From: Paragemmobacter straminiformis
Lineage (GTDB): Bacteria > Pseudomonadota > Alphaproteobacteria > Rhodobacterales > Rhodobacteraceae
Direction: 5' to 3'
Assembly (NCBI RefSeq): GCF_014243445.1
Contig: NZ_JACLQD010000001.1
Span: forward strand, 620,001-684,000
DNA length: 64,000 nucleotides
The first letter of the stretch is position 1. Every line of letters begins with the position of its first letter. The notes below the pieces were generated by a model that ran no database searches, had not been told where the DNA came from, and worked only from the letters and a program-made list of their open reading frames with translations. Shown piece by piece: positions 37,145 through 45,590 of this stretch. Both the position numbers and the translations under genes were made by a program.

Positions 37145-37742
37145 CATCGGCAACGTGCTGACGCGCTGGCAGCCCGAGGCCTTTTACGACCGTGTGATCG
37201 GGGAAGAGCGGCGGCGGGCCCTGTTCGCGGCGGTGGACCTGCACGGGATGAACGATCTGGTCGATGCGGGTGCGGCCTTTCGCGAAACCGTCCATGACTG
37301 GGCCGCGCGGCACCCCGACTGGGCTGCGGAAATCCGGCTGTGGCATGACCGCTGGGTCGAGTTGGCAAGTCCGCGCATCGACGGGTCCATCGCTTTGCAA
37401 AGGGCGCTGCGGGCCAAGGGCGTGCCGGTCTTTGCGCTGACGAATTTCGGGCGCGACACTTTCGAGCATGCCTTGCCGCTGATGGATTTCCTGCGCGATT
37501 TCGACCGGCTTTACGTGTCGGGCCGGATGGGGGTGATCAAGCCCGATCCGCGTATCTATGCAATGGTCGAGACGGATTGCGGCATTGCGCCGGGGCGGCT
37601 GCTCTTTACCGATGACCGTGCGGACAATATCACCGCGGCGGCGCGGCGGGGCTGGCGGACGCATCAGTTCGAAAGCTGGCAGGGCTGGGCGCGGCGGCTG
37701 GTCGCCGAAGGGTTGCTGACGGAAGGCGAAGCGGGGCTATGA
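37119..37742 (+). CDS. HAD family hydrolase (YihX-like)
   Basis: Protein of 207 residues starting at GTG. HAD motif I is FDIGNVLTRW: the nucleophile Asp is present, while the usual second Asp is replaced, as in the YihX / epoxide hydrolase N-terminal branch where DxGNV is normal. Motif II is ALTNFG, motif III lysine is GVIKPDPRIY and motif IV is FTDDRADNI. The GTG lies 26 bp inside the transporter gene, and its own end overlaps the next gene by four bases, so three genes are translationally linked. Confidence 0.87.
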   Translation: MTPEAVIFDIGNVLTRWQPEAFYDRVIGEERRRALFAAVDLHGMNDLVDAGAAFRETVHDWAARHPDWAAEIRLWHDRWVELASPRIDGSIALQRALRAKGVPVFALTNFGRDTFEHALPLMDFLRDFDRLYVSGRMGVIKPDPRIYAMVETDCGIAPGRLLFTDDRADNITAAARRGWRTHQFESWQGWARRLVAEGLLTEGEAGL

Positions 37743-38686
37743 GCATCGAGATCATCGGACCGGAGGCCGAGGCGCTTTTGTCATGGCAGGGGCTGACCGA
37801 TGCCCTCGAGGCGGGCCACCGCCTGCCGAGGGCCGAGATCAAGGACCTGTTCCTGTACCGTGGCAAGGATACGATCCTGAACCGCGCGGCATGGATCGAC
37901 GGCTTGGCGCAGCTGGTCAAGGTGGCGACGATCTTTCCGGGCAACGGGGCGCTGGGGTTGCCGTCGATCCACGGGGCAGTGAACCTGTTCGACGACAGGA
38001 CCGGGGACCTTAGGGCGCTCGTGGATTTCCATCTGGTGACGAAATGGAAGACGGCGGGCGACAGCCTTTTGTCGGCCAAGCGGCTGGCGCGGCCGGATTC
38101 GGGGGTGATCCTGATCCTTGGCGCGGGGCCTGTGGCGCGGTCGATGGTTGCGGCCTATGGCTCGCATTTCACGGATGCGCGGTTTCTGGTCTGGAACCGC
38201 ACGGCGGCGGGGGCCGAGGCGATTGCGGCGACCGATGCGCGCGTGACGGCGGTGACGGACCTTGCGGCGGCGGTGCGGCAGGCGGATATCGTCTGTTCGG
38301 CCACCATGACCAAGACGCCGATCCTGCGCGGCGAATGGCTGCGGGCGGGGCAGCATATCGACCTGATCGGCGCATATCGCCCCGACATGCGCGAGGCCGA
38401 CGACGAGGCGATGCGGCGGGCGCGCATCTTCGTCGACAGCCGCGCCACCACGATCCACCATATCGGCGAGATCATGGACCCCATCGCCAATGGCACGATC
38501 ACCGAGGCCGATATCGCCGCCGATTTCTACGATATCGCGGCAGGGCTGTACCGGCGGTCATCCGCCGAGGAGATCACGCTTGCCAAGAATGGCGGGGGCG
38601 CGCATCTCGACCTGATGACGGCGCATTACATCATGGGCTGCTGGACCAACCGGAGGGAACCGCAAGCGGACCAGAGCGTTCGGTAA
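37739..38686 (+). CDS. Ornithine cyclodeaminase/mu-crystallin family protein
   Basis: NAD(P)-binding protein of 315 residues. The Rossmann motif is ILILGAGPVARSMVAAYG near 123-140; KVATIFPGNGALGLPSIHG and later GQHIDLIGAYRPDMREADDE are family features. Members include ornithine cyclodeaminase, alanine dehydrogenase and ketimine reductases, and sequence alone does not separate them. It overlaps the HAD gene by four bases. Confidence 0.9.
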   Translation: MSIEIIGPEAEALLSWQGLTDALEAGHRLPRAEIKDLFLYRGKDTILNRAAWIDGLAQLVKVATIFPGNGALGLPSIHGAVNLFDDRTGDLRALVDFHLVTKWKTAGDSLLSAKRLARPDSGVILILGAGPVARSMVAAYGSHFTDARFLVWNRTAAGAEAIAATDARVTAVTDLAAAVRQADIVCSATMTKTPILRGEWLRAGQHIDLIGAYRPDMREADDEAMRRARIFVDSRATTIHHIGEIMDPIANGTITEADIAADFYDIAAGLYRRSSAEEITLAKNGGGAHLDLMTAHYIMGCWTNRREPQADQSVR

Positions 38687-38725
38687 GCAAGGGGCACACC
38701 GCCCCATGCAGGAAGGGTTCTGCCC

Positions 38726-38977
38726 ATGTCGATCATCTGGACCATCATCATCGGCTTCATCGTGGGCATCATTGCCAAGATGATCGCGCCGGGGCGGAAC
38801 GAACCCTCGGGGTTCATCCTGACCACGCTTCTGGGCATCGTCGGGGCTTTCGTCGCGACCTATCTGGGGCAGGCACTTGGCTGGTATCCCCCGAACCAAG
38901 CCGCCGGATTCATCGCCGCCGTGATCGGCGCGATCATCGTGCTGGCCGTGTGGGGCGCAGTCTCGCGCCGCGCGTGA
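38726..38977 (+). CDS. GlsB/YeaQ/YmgE family membrane protein
   Basis: Protein of 83 residues with three hydrophobic segments and glycines spaced as in transglycosylase-associated (GlsB/YeaQ) proteins: IIGFIVGIIAKMIAPGRNEP, GFILTTLLGIVGAFVATYLG and AAVIGAIIVLAVWG. These are small inner-membrane stress proteins of unknown mechanism. A ribosome site GGAAGGG precedes the ATG. The 326-bp gap downstream, up to 39303, is GC-rich and shows no gene; only a TTGACA hexamer at 39234 and the ribosome site of the RTX gene were seen there. Confidence 0.9.
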   Translation: MSIIWTIIIGFIVGIIAKMIAPGRNEPSGFILTTLLGIVGAFVATYLGQALGWYPPNQAAGFIAAVIGAIIVLAVWGAVSRRA

Positions 38978-39303
38978 CCTTGTTTGCCGCCCAAGGTGGC
39001 GGCAAGCGGTGGCACGGCCAGAACCATCGCGCCCTGCCCTTTCGGGCATCGCCGCCGTGGCGGGATGCTTGAACCGCGCCAAACGGGGCGGGTTGCCGGG
39101 GCGGGGGGAGCTGGCCCGAAGCCCCCGTCCCGCGCGCGGTGAAATCCCTGCGCGCCTGTCGGCAGGGCCCGCATCCGCTACCGGAGACGGGCGCCGACGG
39201 CGGCTTTGGCCGCCTGACGTTGCGAAATTCCCTTTGACACGACCCGGCCCTGCGGCACACGTTCCGGCAGAGTGGTATGCCTGCGTAACGAGTGGAGAGT
39301 TGA

Positions 39304-42300
39304 ATGGCCGTTTTTCAGGGCGGAAGCGCCAATGATGTGATCACGGCAGGAGCCGAGAGCGATTACATCAACGCGGGCGAAGGCAACAACACCGTTCAGG
39401 CCGGAGGCGGCACCAACGCGGTCGTCGCGGGGGCGGGCAACGATACGGTCATGGCCGGTTCGGGCGACGACGCCATTTCTGCCGGTGAGGGCCGCAATCT
39501 GGTCGAGGCAGGCGAGGGGAACAACGTAGTCTCGGCCGGTGCGGGCGCGGATACGATCACCGCCGGGGCCGGCAACGACGTGGTCTTTGCCGGTGAGGGC
39601 AGCAATGCTGTCGCGGTCGGTGACGGGCGCAATGTGGTTGGCGCCGGATCGGGGGCGGACACGATCCTGTCGGGCGGGGGCGACGATGTTCTTGGCGCAG
39701 GCGAGGGCAACAACAGCATCGACGCGGGCGGCGGCAACAACACGATCAGCGCGGGGTCGGGCAGCGACAGCATCGCAACGGGCGCGGGCAACGATGTCAT
39801 CGCGGCGGGCGAAGGCAACAACAGCATCGCGGCGGGTGACGGGGCCAATGTCATCGCGGCCGGTGGCGGGGCGGACCGGATCACCGCAGGGTCGGGCGCC
39901 GATGTGATCGCGGCAGGCGAGGGCAACAACAGCATCGACGCGGGCGGCGGGCGCAACATCGTAAGCGCCGGGTCAGGCAATGACAGCATCGCCAGCGGCG
40001 CGGGGGATGACACGATCTTTGCCGGAAACGGCAACAACACGGTCAACGCGGGCGCGGGCAACAACCTGATCGCCACGGGCTTTGGCAACAACACCATCAC
40101 CACGCTTGGCGGCAACGACACGGTGTTCGGCGGACAGGGCAACAGCCTGCTCGATACGGGCGGGGGCAGCGACCTTGTATATGGCGGCATCGGCAATGAT
40201 GTCTTTGTCCACCGCTTCGGGGCCAACGCGGGGGCAAGCGATTTCTACGAGGGCAGCACCGGCCGCGATACGCTGCGGCTTGAACTGACGCAGGCGGAAT
40301 GGCAGCGGGCCGATGTGCAAGCGGATGTGGCGCGGTTTCTGGCGCATCTGGCAAGTGCCACGAACCAGAGCCTCGGGCTTGCGGGGCTGACGACGCCGTT
40401 CACCTTTGCCTCGACCGGATTGACGGTGTGGAACATCGAGGGGTTCGAGGTCGTGGTGGCGGGGGTCGTGCTGGACCCGAGGAACGAGGCGGTCACGGCG
40501 CGCGGCGACCTTGCCGGAACGACCGAGGACAGCCCCGCGCCCGCGATAGACCTGCTGGCCAACGATCTGGTGCCCGATCGGGTCGCCTCGGTCACGCTGC
40601 TGACGCCCTCGGCGCTGGGAACCGCCGGTCTGGCCCTGTCGCTGGACGGGGCGGTGCAGACGGCGGTTCTGACCTTTACCCCCGGTGCGGCATTGCAATC
40701 GCTGCGCGAAGGCGAGGTCCGGTCCGAGACGCTGACCTATCGCGTCACCGATGCGAATGGCGATCAGGCGACGGCCACGGTCACCATTTCGGTGACCGGG
40801 ACGAATGATGCGCCGACGGTTTCGGCCCATGCGGCCGATGTGGTCGAGAATGCCGTGGTGACGGGTGCGGTCACGGGCCTGGATGCCGATGCGGGAGAGA
40901 CGGCCACGCTGAGCTATGCGCTGACGGGGGCCGCGCCGGAGGGGCTGAGTTTCCTGCCGGATGGACGGTATTCCTTCGACGCCTCGGGCTATGATGCACT
41001 GGCCGAGGGCGAGACGCGGGTTCTTTCGGTGGGTTTCGTCGCGACCGATGTTCACGGGGCGGCATCAGAGCCGCGAAGGCTGACGATCACGCTGACAGGC
41101 ACCAACGACGCGCCGGTTGCCGTGGCGTCGGTCGCTGCGGTGGACGAGGGCAATGCCGTTTTCGGAACGGTCACGGCCCTTGATGCCGATGCGGGCGAGA
41201 CGGCCACGCTGACCTATGCGCTGACCGGCCCTGCGCCAGAGGGGCTGAGCTTCGGGTCCAACGGCAGCTATTTCTTCGACGCCTCGGGCTATGATGCGCT
41301 GGCCGAGGGCGAGACGCGGGTTCTTTCGGTGGGTTTCGTCGCGACCGATGTTCACGGGGCGACATCAGAGCCGCGAAGGCTGACGATCACGCTGACAGGC
41401 ACCAACGACGCGCCGGTTGCCACGGCGGCGGTCGCGGCGGTGGACGAGGATGCCGTGGTGACGGGGACGGTCACGGCCCTTGATGCCGATGCGGGCGAGA
41501 CGGCCACGCTGACCTATGCGCTGACGGGGGCCGCGCCGGTGGGGCTGAGTTTCCGGCCCGATGGCAGCTACAGCTTCGACGCATCGGGCTATGGCCATCT
41601 GGCGCAGGGCGAGACGCTACAGGTGCAGGTGGGCTTTACCGCGACCGACGCGCAGGGGGCCAGTTCGAACGAAGAGACCCTGAGCTTTACCATCACCGGC
41701 GCGAATGACCGGCCCGTGGTGCAGGACATCGCCATCACCTTGGGCGAGAACGCGGCGACCTTCGGGATCCTGTCGGGACGCGATGCCGATACAGGCGACA
41801 GCGACTCGTTGACCTATGCGCTTGTCGGGCCCGCCATTCCGGGGCTTGTGGTCAATCCTTCGGGCGGGTTCAGCTATGCGGCGTCTTTCGACCGTTTGGC
41901 GCAGGACGAGACCTTTAGCTTTACCGCCGTCTATGTCGCCACCGATGCGCTTGGCGCGCAGTCTGACGGGGGGCAACTGACGATCACGGTCGTCGGAAGC
42001 AACGATGCGCCCGTGGTGAGCGGACCGATCACCCGGACCGTGACCGAGGATGCGGGCGTGGTCGCGGTCGATGCGCTGGGCAATGCGTCGGATGTGGACA
42101 GCGCCGCGCTTTCGGTCCTGTTCACCGCGCCGCTGCCGGCGGGGGTTTCCTATGACGCAGGAACGCAGCGCTTCCTGATCGATCTGAACGCGCCAGCCTA
42201 CCAGCAGCTCAACACGGGGCAGAGCGCGACGGTTACGGTGAACTACGGGGTGAGCGATGGCTTAGCGACGGTGCCCACCTTTGTGACATGGACGGTGCAG

Positions 42301-42927
42301 GGGGTGAACGACATTCCCGCAAGCCCGCCTGTGGTGACCACCGGCGCCGACCCGCTGGACAATGACGCCCGCGGCGCGGCGGCGGCGGGCATATTGACGG
42401 GAAACAACACCGCCGAAACCATCTACGGCGGCGCGGGAGGCGACACGATCGCGGGCCAAGGCGGGGCCGATACGATCTATGGCGGATCGGGGGCCGACAG
42501 CATTTCGGGCGGGGGCGGCACCGACCTGATCTATGGCGGGTCGGGCAATGACGTGATCACCGGCGACGCCAATGCCGATACGATTCAGGGCGGCTACGGT
42601 GCCGATACCCTGACCGGAGGCGCGGGGGGCGGGATTTCCGACGTCTTTGTCTTTGCCTCGCTGTCCGACACCGGCGACCGGATCACCGACTTTGCGCCGA
42701 ACACGGACAGGATCGACCTTGGCGCCATCGACGCGGCCCCGAACGATCCTGCGGTGGGCGCGTTCAGCTTTGGCGGCACGACCGCGAGGGCGGGCGGGGT
42801 CTGGTATTTGCAGCTTGGCGGCGACACGGTCGTCTACGTCGATACGGATGGCGATGTGTCATCGGCGGAACTGGTCATTTCGCTGACCGGAACGCTGACG
42901 CTGGCGGCCACCGACTTCGTGCTGTAG
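39304..42927 (+). CDS. Large RTX/VCBS-repeat protein, predicted type I secretion substrate
   Basis: Acidic protein of 1207 residues without signal peptide. Residues 5-300 are about thirty nonapeptides of the form AGxGNNxIx / AGAGNDxIx, a parallel beta-roll placed unusually at the N terminus. Residues 300-400 are a non-repetitive domain. About 400-1010 are VCBS/cadherin-like repeats of 100 residues, two of them nearly identical in DNA. About 1029-1115 are canonical RTX nonapeptides (YGGSGADSISGGGG), then a serralysin-like DRITDFAPNTDRIDLGAID and the terminal TLAATDFVL, which fits a type I secretion signal. It probably folds with calcium outside the cell as an adhesin or surface layer. GGAGAG precedes the ATG. 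The transporter pair at 10.7-13.7 kb could export it. Confidence 0.9.
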   Translation: MAVFQGGSANDVITAGAESDYINAGEGNNTVQAGGGTNAVVAGAGNDTVMAGSGDDAISAGEGRNLVEAGEGNNVVSAGAGADTITAGAGNDVVFAGEGSNAVAVGDGRNVVGAGSGADTILSGGGDDVLGAGEGNNSIDAGGGNNTISAGSGSDSIATGAGNDVIAAGEGNNSIAAGDGANVIAAGGGADRITAGSGADVIAAGEGNNSIDAGGGRNIVSAGSGNDSIASGAGDDTIFAGNGNNTVNAGAGNNLIATGFGNNTITTLGGNDTVFGGQGNSLLDTGGGSDLVYGGIGNDVFVHRFGANAGASDFYEGSTGRDTLRLELTQAEWQRADVQADVARFLAHLASATNQSLGLAGLTTPFTFASTGLTVWNIEGFEVVVAGVVLDPRNEAVTARGDLAGTTEDSPAPAIDLLANDLVPDRVASVTLLTPSALGTAGLALSLDGAVQTAVLTFTPGAALQSLREGEVRSETLTYRVTDANGDQATATVTISVTGTNDAPTVSAHAADVVENAVVTGAVTGLDADAGETATLSYALTGAAPEGLSFLPDGRYSFDASGYDALAEGETRVLSVGFVATDVHGAASEPRRLTITLTGTNDAPVAVASVAAVDEGNAVFGTVTALDADAGETATLTYALTGPAPEGLSFGSNGSYFFDASGYDALAEGETRVLSVGFVATDVHGATSEPRRLTITLTGTNDAPVATAAVAAVDEDAVVTGTVTALDADAGETATLTYALTGAAPVGLSFRPDGSYSFDASGYGHLAQGETLQVQVGFTATDAQGASSNEETLSFTITGANDRPVVQDIAITLGENAATFGILSGRDADTGDSDSLTYALVGPAIPGLVVNPSGGFSYAASFDRLAQDETFSFTAVYVATDALGAQSDGGQLTITVVGSNDAPVVSGPITRTVTEDAGVVAVDALGNASDVDSAALSVLFTAPLPAGVSYDAGTQRFLIDLNAPAYQQLNTGQSATVTVNYGVSDGLATVPTFVTWTVQGVNDIPASPPVVTTGADPLDNDARGAAAAGILTGNNTAETIYGGAGGDTIAGQGGADTIYGGSGADSISGGGGTDLIYGGSGNDVITGDANADTIQGGYGADTLTGGAGGGISDVFVFASLSDTGDRITDFAPNTDRIDLGAIDAAPNDPAVGAFSFGGTTARAGGVWYLQLGGDTVVYVDTDGDVSSAELVISLTGTLTLAATDFVL
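40978..41421 (+). repeat. 300-bp internal tandem duplication in the RTX gene
   Basis: The segments 40978-41121 and 41278-41421 are nearly identical (two substitutions seen, at GATGCA/GATGCG and GGCGGCATC/GGCGACATC), exactly 300 bp apart; a more diverged third copy follows at about 41578. This shows recent unequal exchange of one 100-residue VCBS module. Confidence 0.85.
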
Positions 42928-42941
42928 CGGCGCGAAAGGCA

Positions 42942-42969
42942 CCGCCACCCGATGCCCTGCGGGTGGCGG
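42942..42969. terminator. Hairpin between RTX gene and LapG-like gene
   Basis: Perfect 9-bp stem CCGCCACCC / GGGTGGCGG with a 10-base loop, between convergent stops. Likely terminator for the RTX transcript. Confidence 0.65.
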
Positions 42970-43009
42970 CGGCGCACAGGTTCAGGAGCGCCGTTTCAGG
43001 ATGGCCAGT

Positions 43010-43726
43010 TCAGGACGGGTCCTGCGCGGGGCAGCTGCCGCCTTCCAGATCGAGGGGACGCGCGAACTCGTCAGGAATGGACGAGGTGGCGAGACTTGAG
43101 GTCAAAACCCTGCCGGTCTTGGGGTCGCGCAGCGCCCACCAATGGGTGATATCGTCGATGAAGGCGTAGTAGTGCAGGTTCTGGCCGATGCGCGACAGGG
43201 CGCGCGGCTTGCCCATCGTATCACCAAAGACCCAGACGCCGGTATCGGTGTCGGAGTAGAAGGCGACGATGTGCAATTCGCTTTGCCGCGTGGGAAGCTG
43301 CGTCACCAGCAGCCCGAGGCGGCTTGACGGAAAACCGGCGCATACCGCCAGCTGCGCGCTGGTCACCGCGACATCGTCGCAATCGGCGGCGGGCTTGCGC
43401 TTGCCTTCGATCACGGCGGCGGTCAGCGGTGTCCATGTGTCGGCCCCCGGATCGGGGCGGAAGAACACGCGCTTTTTCAGGCGGTTGTCGATCTCTTGCA
43501 GGGATTCGATGCTGGTGCCATGCGGCCATTCATTCGCGTCGTAAGAGCTTTGGAGCGCGCCGCAGGTCGCGATGGAGCCGAAATCGCGCTTCATGATGTT
43601 GGACTGGGGCATGAACCAGTTCATGATCTGCGGAAAGGGATTGTCGCGCGCGGCAAGGGGGGCCGCCCCGAGCGGGGAAAGCAGTGCGATACAGGCCAGT
43701 CTGAAACAAAGTGAAAGTGAGGGCAT
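43010..43726 (-). CDS. LapG-like transglutaminase-fold cysteine protease (BTLCP, peptidase C93)
   Basis: Exported protein of 238 residues; the signal peptide ends near LAARD at 28. The core has the order and spacing of bacterial transglutaminase-like cysteine proteinases: Cys116 in ADCDDVA, His152 in ELHIVAFY and Asp169 in VFGDTMG. In Pseudomonas LapG the triad is Cys134-His172-Asp189, and the His-Asp gap of 17 is identical here. LapG cleaves large surface adhesins in the periplasm to release biofilms. The gene is convergent with an RTX protein, a suggestive pairing. A frame upstream to 43822 exists, but the ATG at 43726 starts the signal peptide. No lapD-like gene is seen. Confidence 0.75.
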   Translation of the reverse strand: MPSLSLCFRLACIALLSPLGAAPLAARDNPFPQIMNWFMPQSNIMKRDFGSIATCGALQSSYDANEWPHGTSIESLQEIDNRLKKRVFFRPDPGADTWTPLTAAVIEGKRKPAADCDDVAVTSAQLAVCAGFPSSRLGLLVTQLPTRQSELHIVAFYSDTDTGVWVFGDTMGKPRALSRIGQNLHYYAFIDDITHWWALRDPKTGRVLTSSLATSSIPDEFARPLDLEGGSCPAQDPS

Positions 43727-43868
43727 TTCATCACCGTCATCGGAACTGCCATGCACGCCAAGGCCAAGCGGACCAGACGCACCGTTACATCTTGGGCTAT
43801 CCGTAAGTTTCAGGCCGATCAATCATAAGGCGTATTTCCGGCAAATATCCATACCGATGCCCCGGCAA

Positions 43869-43890
43869 TACCCATACGAAACGATGGGTA
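43869..43890. terminator. Hairpin downstream of the ATPase gene
   Basis: Perfect 7-bp stem TACCCAT / ATGGGTA with loop ACGAAACG, 65 bp past the ATPase stop (minus strand) and 140 bp before the LapG-like start. It could terminate the upstream transcript or bind a regulator. Confidence 0.4.
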
Positions 43891-43954
43891 AAAGCCGCGC
43901 CGCGCGGCGTGGCACAAGGGGCGGGACGGCAAGGCGAATCAACCGACGCGCCGC

Positions 43955-45250
43955 CTAGTCCCGGCGCAGCGGGGTTTTCGACGGGGCATCCTTGACGTCG
44001 CTGATGACGTTTTGCCACGCGAGATCGAGCAATTCGCGCGTCAGGCGGACGGGCTGGCCCAGATAGCTTGACGCCGCCGAGACATGTTTCAGCAGAAAGC
44101 CGGGATGCGCGCCCGAGGTGACAAGACCCTGCGCGGGATAGGTCTTGTCGTAGAAGTCTTCCACCACCTCGGGCACGTAAGGCACGGCGCGACGCACGCA
44201 GGCGCGGCGGAAGATTTCCAGATACTCGGCGCGCGTGGGGCTGGGAACGTGGATCTTGAAGAAGATGCGGCGCAGGCCCGCGCTGTCGGTGATGTCGGTC
44301 ATGCGCATGTTGGTCGAGAACACCAGAAGCAGGTCGAAGGGCACGACGAACTTCTTGCCGGTGTGCAGGGTAAGAATGTCGAAGCCGCGTTCCAGCGGAC
44401 CGATCCAGCGGTTGATGAAGGCCATCGGATGCTCTTTCTGGCGCCCGAAATCGTCGATCAGGAACATGCCGCCCAAGGCCTTGATGTGCATCGGGGCTTC
44501 GTAGAAGCGGGCATGGGCCTCGAAGATGAGGTCGAGCTTGCCAAGGGTCAGCTCTCCTCCGGCGGTGATGATCGGGCGGCGGCAGCGCACCCAGCGGCGG
44601 TCGACGGCCTCGCCCTGGTCTTCGCTGACGACGATGTGGACCGTGTCGTCGAAAACCTGGATGATCTCGTTTCGCACCATGAAGGCATGGGGAAACAGGA
44701 TCGTGTCGCTGAAGGTGGTGGCCAAAGCCTCGGCGATCGAGGTCTTGCCGTTTCCGGCCTCGCCATAAAGCAGGACCGAGGCGGCCGAGTTCACGGCGGG
44801 GCCGAGACGTTCGGTGAGGCCCGCAGGCAGGACGAGATGCGACAGGGCTTGTTCGAGACGGGACTGATGGATGGTTTCGGCGCTGATGCTTTGGGCTTCG
44901 ACCTGTGCGACGAAGGCTTCGAGCGGCACAGGGGCCGGACCGACATATTGCGAAACGGCCAGAACCTCGGCGGCCCAGACCTCGCCGCGGTCGGACAGGG
45001 CAAAGCGCAGGTCCGAGCGCATCTCGCTTTGCAGGGCCAGACCGCGCGCCTCGATCAGTTGCAGGCGCACCATTTCTTCGGCCAGCGCACGCACGATGAC
45101 GCGGGGAAGGTGGATCGCGTCGGCCAGTTGCGAGATGGCCATCACGCCATTGTATTTCATGATCTTGGCGGCAAGCCCGATCAGGAAATCGACGCTCAGT
45201 CCGGTCTCTTCGAGGCTGGAGGGCGCGGCGGGATGGGTGAAATCGGTCAT
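43955..45250 (-). CDS. AAA-type ATPase with N-terminal winged-helix region
   Basis: Protein of 431 residues. The N third (15-100) looks like a winged helix (MAISQLADAIHLPRVIVRAL). Walker A is YGEAGNGKTS near 167, Walker B is MFLIDDFGRQ near 267, and a sensor-like FSTNMRMTDI with an arginine-containing FINRWIGPLERGF complete an AAA-like fold. It is conserved in alphaproteobacteria, but I know no established role. It is transcribed toward the LapG-like gene. It is the last chromosomal gene before the island. Confidence 0.7.
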   Translation of the reverse strand: MTDFTHPAAPSSLEETGLSVDFLIGLAAKIMKYNGVMAISQLADAIHLPRVIVRALAEEMVRLQLIEARGLALQSEMRSDLRFALSDRGEVWAAEVLAVSQYVGPAPVPLEAFVAQVEAQSISAETIHQSRLEQALSHLVLPAGLTERLGPAVNSAASVLLYGEAGNGKTSIAEALATTFSDTILFPHAFMVRNEIIQVFDDTVHIVVSEDQGEAVDRRWVRCRRPIITAGGELTLGKLDLIFEAHARFYEAPMHIKALGGMFLIDDFGRQKEHPMAFINRWIGPLERGFDILTLHTGKKFVVPFDLLLVFSTNMRMTDITDSAGLRRIFFKIHVPSPTRAEYLEIFRRACVRRAVPYVPEVVEDFYDKTYPAQGLVTSGAHPGFLLKHVSAASSYLGQPVRLTRELLDLAWQNVISDVKDAPSKTPLRRD

Positions 45251-45531
45251 CGGCTGTTCTTCGTCCCTGAATGCGTCCGGCGGCGTAACAAGGCGCGCAA
45301 GGCATCCAACAGCCCAAACGCGCCAAGAGCAAGCCGCAGGCAGGGCGGAAAGCAGGATTTGTTAACACAGCAGCAGGGCTGGTCGGGCGGGACCGCCCGC
45401 AAGGCGGCGACTGCAAGGCGCGGCAAGGTTTTTCGGGATTTTTTGATTTGGTCGGAGCGAGAGGAACATAACCCAAAATTCGAAAGAGCGAGCATCGTCA
45501 ATAAGTTGTTGACTATCTTGACACTTTCTTG
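45251..45531. other. Intergenic region with composition shift (island left boundary)
   Basis: Between the ATPase start and the integrase palindrome there is no gene. GC-rich sequence up to about 45420 gives way to AT-rich DNA (GATTTTTTGATTTGGTCGG, AACCCAAAATTCG, AATAAGTTGTTGACTATC). The left junction of the integrated element is probably within 45420-45590. No tRNA or clear attachment core was found, and the right end is outside the window, so no direct repeat can be checked. Confidence 0.5.
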
Positions 45532-45570
45532 GGACCACTGTTCCGGAATTGTGTTCCGGAGAGGTGGTCC
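45532..45570. promoter_or_regulatory. Nested palindrome upstream of the integrase gene
   Basis: Outer arms GGACCAC and GTGGTCC enclose two half-sites, TGTTCCGGAA and TGTTCCGGAG. The structure ends 20 bp before the integrase ATG. It looks like an operator or an integrase/excisionase arm site. TTGACT and TTGACA hexamers lie just upstream (45509, 45518), but no -10 at good spacing was found. Confidence 0.6.
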
Positions 45571-45590
45571 GGAAGTCTTCGGAGAGGCTG

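Noticed and set aside
37119-37742. HAD gene as inactive because motif I lacks the second Asp
   Set aside because: DxGNV is the normal form in the YihX-like branch, and the other three motifs are intact.
39234-39303. Sigma-70 promoter for the RTX gene from TTGACA at 39234
   Set aside because: No -10-like hexamer occurs 15-19 bp downstream, so only the ribosome site was accepted.
39396-40226. Minus-strand frame with regular Pro/Ser/Leu repeats
   Set aside because: The regularity mirrors the nonapeptide coding repeats on the plus strand.
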